In this document: one piece after another, positions 19,993 to 26,832 of the stretch | Numbering within the stretch: the stretch's first letter is position 1 | How the letters are laid out: every line of letters begins with the position of its first letter | Source: Rhizophagus sp. LPA8_4_AMF | Taxonomy: Eukaryota > Glomeromycota > Glomeromycetes > Glomerales > Glomeraceae | DNA length: 26,832 bases | Assembly (NCBI GenBank): GCA_021464525.1 | Contig: JADRCO010000759.1 | Coordinates: 1-26,832 of the forward strand | Reading direction: 5' to 3' | The notes under the pieces: model-generated | Told to the model about the DNA's origin: nothing | Databases searched by the model: none | The model's input: only the letters and a program-made list of their open reading frames with translations | Position numbers and translations under genes: made by a program

Positions 19993-22766
19993 TTAATAGA
20001 CACTAAATTTATTTACCAACTCATTTTGACTTTTCTCATTTTCTTTGTATTTTTTTTCCCATTTTGAAGCTTCGTCCCTATTTTTTTGAGTACCCATACC
20101 ATCTTTATAACATTCAGCTAATTCACATTGTGATAGTACGAATCCATTTTCAGCCGATTTTTTGTACAATTCAAATGCTTTAACTTGATGTTCTCGCAAT
20201 AATTGCTGATTGGTCTCATTCCTTTTTCGAATACCATCACCAGATTTGTAACAAGTTGCAAGAGAATGTAAAGCTCTATTTAATCCTTCCTTACTCTCAT
20301 TAACGGCACGTTGAAAAAACTCAAATGCTTTGTCACAGTTCTTCATAACGCCATTTCCATTATAATAGCAATTTCCAGCCTCGAGGATGCCATTATAATT
20401 ATTTTGTTTACTTGCATCCATATACCATTTAAAAGCTTTATCCATGTTTTCATCTGTTCCGAACCCTATTTCATGAAATTTTCCAACAATTACTTCATAA
20501 TTCCGTATAGTTTGATTATTATTAAGGCATTTAAAAATTTCTCGTGATTTTGACTCATAATTCTTTAATACTTTAAAGAAGGAAAAACTTTTTGTCTCTC
20601 CAACTTTATTATGTTTTAAATAAGCTTCAATAATTTCATCTAATTCATTACGTGTGATTTCTCTTTCGATGTCATTAATGAGAGATTCAATAGATAACAA
20701 TGTTTTCCCCTATTAAATTATATATAATTTAAGTTAGTATTGATTTTTTTTTTTTTAAAAAAAAAAAAAATGAATGAAAATAAAGGAAATTACATATTTA
20801 CCATTATGGTATCCTTAATGTTATACGTTGGATTATACTCACCATTATTTTCTAAAAATAGTTTGTACCATTTTAAGGCTTCTATTTTATTCTGTTGTAT
20901 ACCTTTACCTTTTTCATAAAATGTGGCTAGTTTATATTGAGATGGTATAAATCCTTTTTCGGCAGATTTCTTATATAATTTGAACGCTTCATCAAAGCTA
21001 TTTTTTTCATTATCAAATTCATAATTAACCGCAAGAAAATATGTAGCTATATTTAACCCTTCATCAGAAGCAAGCTTATATAATCTTAACGCTTCTTCAA
21101 GACTTTTTTTAATGCTATATCCATAATTATAACAGTATCCAAGTTCAAAATGACCATTTAAATTATTTAATTTACTTGCCTTTTTATACCACTCAAAAGC
21201 AACAATTTCATTTTCATATACACCAAATCCATCTTCATAAAAATATCCAACCATTACTTCATATTGTCGTATAGTTTGATTATTGATAAGATTACCAAAA
21301 ATTTTATTTGCTATCGATTTGTACTTTTCTAAAATTTTTGGAAAAGAAAAATCTCTTGACCATCCAATATTATTTCTTTTTAAATAAGCATCAATGATTT
21401 CGTCTGTAGCGTTAATTATATTTTCTCTCTCATGCTCGTAAATTTTGGGCGTAAAAAATGATGGAGATTCGCCTAATGATATATAAATATTAACAATATA
21501 TTCTAAATAGTTTTTTTTAAAAAAAATAAAATAAATATAACAAATATACTTACCTAATGGATTTTTAAGATGTGATAATTTAAGATTGTTTTGGTTATAT
21601 ATAATTTGACTATTTTTATTACTGTTATTTACAATCACATCTTCCATAATTTTAGGAAGATTATTATATTGATCTTCCAATATAGTAAAAACTTCATTAA
21701 CAGTTGGTCTTAATTTTGGGTCATCATCCCAGCATCTCCTATAGAGATTAACATAAACTTTTGGTGTATTAATTATTGGTTCTTCCCTATATCCATTGGC
21801 AATTTTAAAAGTTAAAGCGATATCCTTATGAGGTGTATTCTTTGAAAATGGAGGATATCCACTCGTTATTTCCCATAAGAGAACACCCAAACTATAGATG
21901 TCAGACTTTTCATCTCTGACATAATCATCATATTTATAACATTGTGGTTCGACGTATGCTGGCATTCCATAAACTGCCGAATTTGACGAACTTTCGACGG
22001 TTAATTCCTTTGCTAATCCAAGATCCGCAATCATTAGAGTACCATTGTAGACCAGTATATTTTTTGCGTGCTATAAAATAAAACAAAAATAATTTAATTT
22101 GAAAGGTGAAAATAAAATGAATGAAATAAATAAATTAGTATATATTACTAGATCTCTATGAATAATTTTTGTGGAATGTAAGTACTTCAATCCACAAGAA
22201 ATTTCTGATGCCATCCGAATTTTATCACTCCATTTAAGCGATTTTAAATTGATTTTTAAATATTCTCTTAAGTTCCCTTGATCCGCGTATTGTAAGACCA
22301 TTACATAATTGTTTGATGTCGGATCTAAAAAAGAATTAGTTAATTTCAGAACAAGATAACGGAAATTAACGAAAGTTATATTTACCTCTTGTTATTCCAT
22401 AAAATTGATTTATATTTGGATGAAAGCCAACTTTTCTTAAGATTTTTAACTTTTTTTTTTAAAAAAAAAAAAAAAAATATAAGTTTTATTTATTTTTAAA
22501 ACTTTTATTATAATGTAATATTAAAATATTACCTCCTTAATAAATTTTTCCATATTACTTTTCTTATTTTCATTATTTATTTCATTAATTGCGTTATTAT
22601 TTGTAAGTATTTTTAACGCTATCTTAATTTTACCGCTCTTCCAATCAGCTCTGTTCACGATTCCGAACGCTCCTTCGCCAACTTTTTCAAAATTAATGAA
22701 TTCATCATATCCAAAAAAATTTATGTCTTCTTTTATTTTCTTGTCAATCCATTCACTCGACGTCAT
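19993..22766 (-). CDS. Protein kinase (TKL-like) with two Sel1-repeat modules, six exons
   Basis: Predicted 792-aa kinase, paralog of the gene at 3602-5794. Exons 5' to 3': 22766-22533, 22449-22386, 22324-22149, 22070-21554, 21472-20802 and 20709-19993; all phases join. Exons 2 and 3 have the same lengths (64 and 176 bp) as in the paralog. Kinase landmarks: VGEGAFGIV (29-37), IALK lysine K52, glutamate near E78, HRDLHAKN (155-162, D157 and N162), DLG (174-176), YVEP (197-200), SDIYSLGVLLWEITSGYPPF. All catalytic residues are present, so activity is likely. Residues 332-554 form one module (EIIDAYLKRNNIGW, helical linker, about four Sel1 repeats). Residues 555-792 repeat the whole module (EIIEAYLKHNKVGE, linker, Sel1 repeats, end NKFSVY). 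Joining of the second module rests on an in-frame donor (ATG|GTAAAT) and acceptor (AATAG|GGG); a separate downstream gene is the alternative, but it would lack a good ATG. Intron 4 has no stop and a length divisible by three. Confidence 0.87.
20744..20770. repeat. T13-A14 palindromic tract inside an intron
   Basis: T run followed directly by A run, within the intron that joins the two Sel1 modules of the kinase gene. The tract is its own reverse complement, so the transcript would carry it as a potential U-A hairpin. Confidence 0.65.
22450..22477. repeat. T10-A17 palindromic tract at a 3' splice site
   Basis: In transcript sense this tract is T17-A10 and ends in AAAG, which is the acceptor of intron 1 of the kinase gene (exon 2 starts at 22449). 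The A run lies exactly between the polypyrimidine tract and the AG, an unusual acceptor context. Confidence 0.6.
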
Positions 22767-23971
22767 ATTTAAATGATCAAAAAAAAAAATATGGCCTGAT
22801 TTTTTTTTTATATTTTAAAAAGGATAAAATATGTAATAAGATTAAAAAAGATTGAATAAATGAGTATTCGTTAAGTTATTTATAGCTATCTTATAACAAT
22901 TTGCCGATCTTTCCGGTTTTTCAACGCACAGATTAAACGGAAAAGCCTTGTTTGTGGCACAGGCGTAGTCAATTTGTTTTGATCTTTCATTAATAACCTA
23001 GAAATAGTAGTAAGTATGGTAGTATAATATGTAACAAACTATGGCCTCGTGATAAATAATATTTGTAAATATTTTGTAATAAAATCTTAAAATCTTTTTT
23101 TTAAAAGGAAAAATTTTGGGATAATTTATAAATTTTTCGGTCGAATAAATAAATTTTTGTTCAAAAATTAGGAATAAATAAATTTGACAAATATGTAAAT
23201 ATCATACTATCTCCCATCTTGGCAATATTTGTTGAACAAAAAATTTAATTTAGTCTTATAAAGCAAAAAAATAATAATACTGTTTGTTTATTTATTACGC
23301 CACAACCCTGGTATCCTAGTACCAGATATGCACAATGTCGTATGACAATTATGATATGCGTAATTTTAAATTGAATACGAAGATTTCAAAATCAGATAAA
23401 TTTTATTTTATTGAATAGAAAAAAAAAATACTAATAATAATTAATTTATGACAAAATATCACAATAAAAAGTTTTGCGTAAAATGAACCAAAATAATGCG
23501 GAAATCCTTCCTTTTTTGGATACTGTCAGCGGAATTACGTAATTCTGGCCCTGAAAAGATGCATAGAGCTATGAGTGCAGATCTCTTGTTGCCTTGCTCG
23601 ATCCTATCTAATATTATTATTCAAATAATCATTACTATTTTTTTTTTTTAAAAAAAAATAAATGCTTTATCCTTTGCTAAAATGAAAACTATTTTTTTGA
23701 AAAAAATTATTATTGCCGGATAGTTTTGTACTTTGAAACAGTAGACATTTAAACAAATTGGTTTATCAAAATTTGGCGAGTAAAATAATTAGAATAATAC
23801 TAATTCAATTAAAGGCATTTGTTAAATATGATTTATTTATTCCATTTAGGTTTTCAAGAAATTTATAATAACAAAAAAAAGTGATAAGTCATTCTTATAT
23901 TGGCGGTACGTGAAATTTTCTTTTATAATTAATATAGCTGATAATGATAATTTTGTGTTCTTATCTTATAG
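22767..23971 (-). promoter_or_regulatory. Upstream region of the double-Sel1 kinase gene
   Basis: No gene is visible. Nearest the start codon are GCCGATCTTTC (22903-22913) and ACAGATTA (22928-22935), both also found upstream of the paralogous kinase. Further away are a perfect hairpin CTGGTA-TCCTAG-TACCAG (23308-23325) and a T12-A9 tract (23638-23658). A 48-codon open frame on the minus strand near 23460-23610 is less AT-biased but has no recognisable motif. Confidence 0.35.
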
Positions 23972-24057
23972 ATGAGGATGAAGCGCATAATAATCCAAAC
24001 CTTCATTCTGAAGAACAAGATGAATTAGAAATTCCTGATAGTAATGAATTTTTCTAA
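23972..24057 (+). other. Possible orphan terminal exon with an acidic tail
   Basis: After an acceptor-like TTATAG, the frame reads DEDEAHNNPNLHSEEQDELE, then IPDSNEFF and a stop at 24057. This acidic peptide resembles C-termini that I associate with Rhizophagus kinases (NPNLHSEEQDELEIP), from memory only. About 100 bp upstream, another acceptor precedes FQEIYNNKKK, which then hits a stop. It is probably the tail of a degraded kinase gene. Confidence 0.35.
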
Positions 24058-26166
24058 ATGATAAAAATATATTCTTGCCAAATTTCTATTTTAGAAATTT
24101 TAGATATATTAAAAAATTTTCATATTTCTTATTTTTGAATTATCTTAGACATTAAGTCTAGAGTAATAATATGTTTTTTAGTTTGTAATTTTAATAGCTA
24201 ATTTTAATAAATTAATTCATATTGATAAAACTAAAGTAATGGAATTACAACTGAATAATGGCTACGCTGATACTGTGATGATTACATAAAAATTCTTAAT
24301 TACGAGCGGCATTCAAGAAAGATTACCAAGTGTATTTCTTAGCACTTCTAGATCAACTTTCGCACTTAGCAAATCTACATTGCGTACTTGCTAGTTACTG
24401 AGATTATAATTCCAATTTGAATTTAAATAGTACCATTTTAATAACAAATAACAAATGAGAGGATACGAAAAAATTATTTCAATGGTGAAACATCATTTAT
24501 TATTTTTCTTTAATTTTCTTTGTATTTTTTTTCATCTCTTCCTTGATAAAAAGTTCAATTCTGGTTTAAAGCATATAGAATTATACAATTTTAGTTTATA
24601 TAATACTATTATTTAATTTAATCCTAAGAATACACTTTTGTAAAATTTAAAAACCCTCGATTGGAATTAATTTTTTCAAAATTGCACGAATAACTTTTGT
24701 TTTATTTTGAATCATGTTTTTATTCCATATTATTGTTATAATTTTTAAATAAACTGCTAATAAAAATTAGACATTATCTTATCATACTTAATTTTTTTAT
24801 AATATTAAAAGTCATTCAAAGATATTTAATCGAAGTCAATATGAACTACTACTGGTTAAAAACCTTTTTTTAAAAAAAAAGAATTATCAAATAAAAGCGT
24901 AATGCTTTTATTAGAAACAAATTAAATAAAATAAATTTATACGCTAGAAGCTTTAGTGCTGCGAGTATTCGTATATCATTTCGTAATATGATTACAATAA
25001 ATAAAACGCCCGCAAACGTACGGAAATTAATTATACAGTATACTCAAATAAAATCTTTCTAACTTCAATCCATAAAAAAGGACCAATAGAATAAAATATA
25101 TAACATAGATTATTGAAATTGATGAATATGTAGAAATTTTTTTGTAATTATTAGATTTATTACATCCTTGTTACCAATACTCGCATGTAGAAAATGATAC
25201 TCTCCTATAATCAAAATATTCAAAATATTTTAATCAGACTTATGATAAAGTAGCAAAACATTATTGATAATACTTACATAATGTCGTAAACAGATTATAC
25301 AAGACCTTTTTCTATTATTAAAAAGGAGACCGGCTGGGAGACACTTGAATTCTCTTACACTAATAGTTGTATTGATTAGAAATTAACAATTTTAGTCACT
25401 TCGATGATCAAATGATCAACGATCATAAGATCATTTTTTTTATATGTTCAATATCAAATTTACGCTCGTTTTTATCATTTTTATAAAAATTTAATGCTAT
25501 GTACATGGTAAATAATAAACAAAGTTGATAAAGGATTCGAAACATTGGTTAAGCTAAACTTTAATTATATTTTTTTTTTAGTTCTTTACACTACTCTTAC
25601 ACTAAATTTTAATTTAATAATGCCCAAGATCTAAAGAATGTAAGCTAAATATTAGAATCAACCATAATTTTATAAAATAATAAGTAAACTATATATATTA
25701 ACTATATAATAACGACTATGAAAATGATTCCTGCTTTGTATAATTTTCTACAGTTAAAATATAAATATTTAATTTTTAAATTGAATATTTTCATATAAAT
25801 GTAATATATTGACTCAAGTCAGGGTGTGGTTTTATTGTGAATATAATGTGGTGATTTTGTTATTCAATATTTCAATGTTATTCAAGTGATGATTCAAGTT
25901 TGAAGTCTTTTTTTTTAACTCGTAAACACATATTATACATAATGCAAAGTGTGTATTTATTATCTAAATATTGACTTTATAATAAATTTAACCAGAAAAA
26001 ATTTGCGACATGATCGACATCGAAATATTAATATTACTAAGCTTTATTACGTAATGCTTACATAATTTAATCTACGCAAAATTGTTGTGTTACTTGTCAC
26101 TTGTACGTTACATATCTTATTATAAATAAGATTTTTATTGAAACTTTTTTTGGCTTTTTGAAAACA
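24058..26166. other. Intergenic AT-rich stretch
   Basis: No gene is supported on either strand. Minor features: a T7-A9 tract (24865-24880), and four tandem 8-mers around GATGATCA/AATGATCA/ACGATCAT/AAGATCAT at 25403-25434. The right end is the promoter side of the plus-strand kinase-family gene starting at 26167. Confidence 0.45.
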
Positions 26167-26832
26167 ATGTTTTCTCAAAATATCCCTTTGACAAGTGATA
26201 ATATTCTGAAATATTTAGAAACCGATTTTACAAATTGGACAAGTGGAAATGAAAAAATTGATGATTTCATTCAAGAACGCCAATTAAAAATTATTAACTA
26301 TAATGATACAGTGCTTGAATGGATACCTTACAATCAATTTAATGAAATTAAAGAGACAGGCAAAGATGGTCTTATAACAGTATATTCAGCAATATGGAAG
26401 GATGGTCCATTGTTGCTGGATGATGATGATAATTATACAAGAAATTCAAATAAAAAAGTTGCTTTAAAATGTTTACATAATTCACAGGAATTCATTGATT
26501 CTCTAATAAATAAGGTACAAATTTCTTCAAATGTTTAATTACTTTTTTTAATTAATATATTTACAATCTCTTTTATTTATATTTAGGCTAAAAAATATCA
26601 AACAAAACATAAAACATTACAAGCATTATATGGAATAGCTCAAAATCCTGATACAAAAGATTATATTTTTGTTCAAAATTATCATATAAACTTGGTAAAT
26701 TGGACTAATAGCAAAAATGAAAAAATTGATAATTTCATTCAAGAAAGGCAATTAAAGATTAACAACTATGATGATATAGTGCTTGAATGGATACCTTACA
26801 ATCAATTTAATGAAATTAAAGAGACAGGCAAA
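26167..26832 (+). CDS. Kinase-family protein with a repeated N-lobe region, 3' end outside window
   Basis: Start is the first in-frame ATG (MFSQNIPLTSDNILKYLETD); the frame is open upstream but only to a TTG. Exon 1 is 26167-26514, the intron 26515-26586 (GTACAA..TTTAG), and exon 2 runs from 26587 in frame to the window edge. Exon 1 has the lineage-typical lead NEKIDDFIQERQLKI, then EWIPYNQFNEIKE, a degraded Gly loop TGKDGLITVYSAIW (usual form GKGGFxxVYSAxW) and the strand-3 lysine in KKVALKCL. Exon 2 continues with the alpha-C and strand 4-5 region (LYGIAQNPDTKDYIFVQNY). Instead of the kinase C-lobe it then starts again at NWTNSKNEKIDNFIQERQLKI and EWIPYNQFNEIKETGK. The first unit therefore lacks HRD and DFG and cannot be a kinase by itself. 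Whether the second unit is complete lies outside the window. Probably cytosolic signalling; partners unknown. Confidence 0.75.
26233..26832 (+). repeat. Intragenic direct repeat of a 132/135-bp coding segment
   Basis: Copy 1 is 26233-26364 and copy 2 is 26698-26832, ending at the window edge. They differ by one codon insertion and a handful of substitutions, and the last 54 bases (from GTGCTTGAATGG to ACAGGCAAA) are identical. The perfect 3' part beside a diverged 5' part suggests recent duplication or gene conversion. The repeat probably continues to the right. Confidence 0.85.

Noticed and set aside
20311..20547. Plus-strand open frame of 78 codons
   Set aside because: Antisense shadow of the second Sel1 module; Ile-rich and without motifs.
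1..26832. tRNA or rRNA genes
   Set aside because: I saw no cloverleaf with GTTCRANNC plus an acceptor stem and no rRNA-like GC-rich conserved block; a covariance-model scan would be decisive.

Overview
The window is visibly AT-rich eukaryotic DNA. It has many short GT..AG introns (about 50-180 bp), multi-exon genes with well-placed splice sites, long gene-poor stretches and many transposon and gene relics. The gene families point to a Glomeromycotina (arbuscular mycorrhizal) fungus, most like Rhizophagus: tyrosine-kinase-like kinases fused to Sel1 repeats, a kinase with the N-terminal motif 'FIQERQLKI...EWIPYNQFNEIKE', BTB/BACK/TLDc proteins and FAR1/MULE transposases. This assignment is inference from family recognition; no search was run.

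Layout. 1-3600 is gene-poor and holds a short TTATCCGG repeat cluster and a relic with in-frame stops (1827-2075). 3602-5794 (-) is a six-exon kinase-Sel1 gene. 6401-7587 (-) is a five-exon secretory or membrane protein gene. 7588-9500 is mostly non-coding, with a small inverted-repeat element at 8262-8348. 9512-10056 (-) is a possible small three-exon gene. 10191-10934 (+) is an intact ORF that I do not recognise, followed by short coding-like fragments. One of these (11902-11961, +) is a GH24 lysozyme exon relic. 12360-13600 (-) is a frameshifted BTB-BACK-TLDc pseudogene whose TLDc end carries a threefold tandem duplication of about 90 bp. 14060-15210 is a three-copy tandem array with a 354-bp period. 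15280-16900 is A-rich and minisatellite DNA. 17199-19068 (-) is a FAR1/MULE transposase relic that has lost its DDE core. 19993-22766 (-) is a second kinase-Sel1 gene, a paralog of the first with the same splice positions but two Sel1 modules. 22767-26166 is intergenic with one possible orphan terminal exon. 26167-26832 (+) is the start of a kinase-family gene cut by the window edge, in which the kinase N-lobe region begins a second time.

The two kinase-Sel1 genes keep the catalytic residues (Gly loop, ALK lysine, HRD, Asn, a DLG form of DFG), so both look like active signalling kinases with Sel1 scaffolds. The remaining loci show a history of duplication and decay: duplicated Sel1 module, repeated N-lobe, triplicated TLDc segment, deleted transposase core. 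I see no single new defence or metabolic system. The most unusual items are the repeated-N-lobe gene at the right edge, the double-Sel1 kinase and the GH24 relic. All exon boundaries come from reading splice consensus, frame and paralog comparison by eye, and could be off by a few bases.
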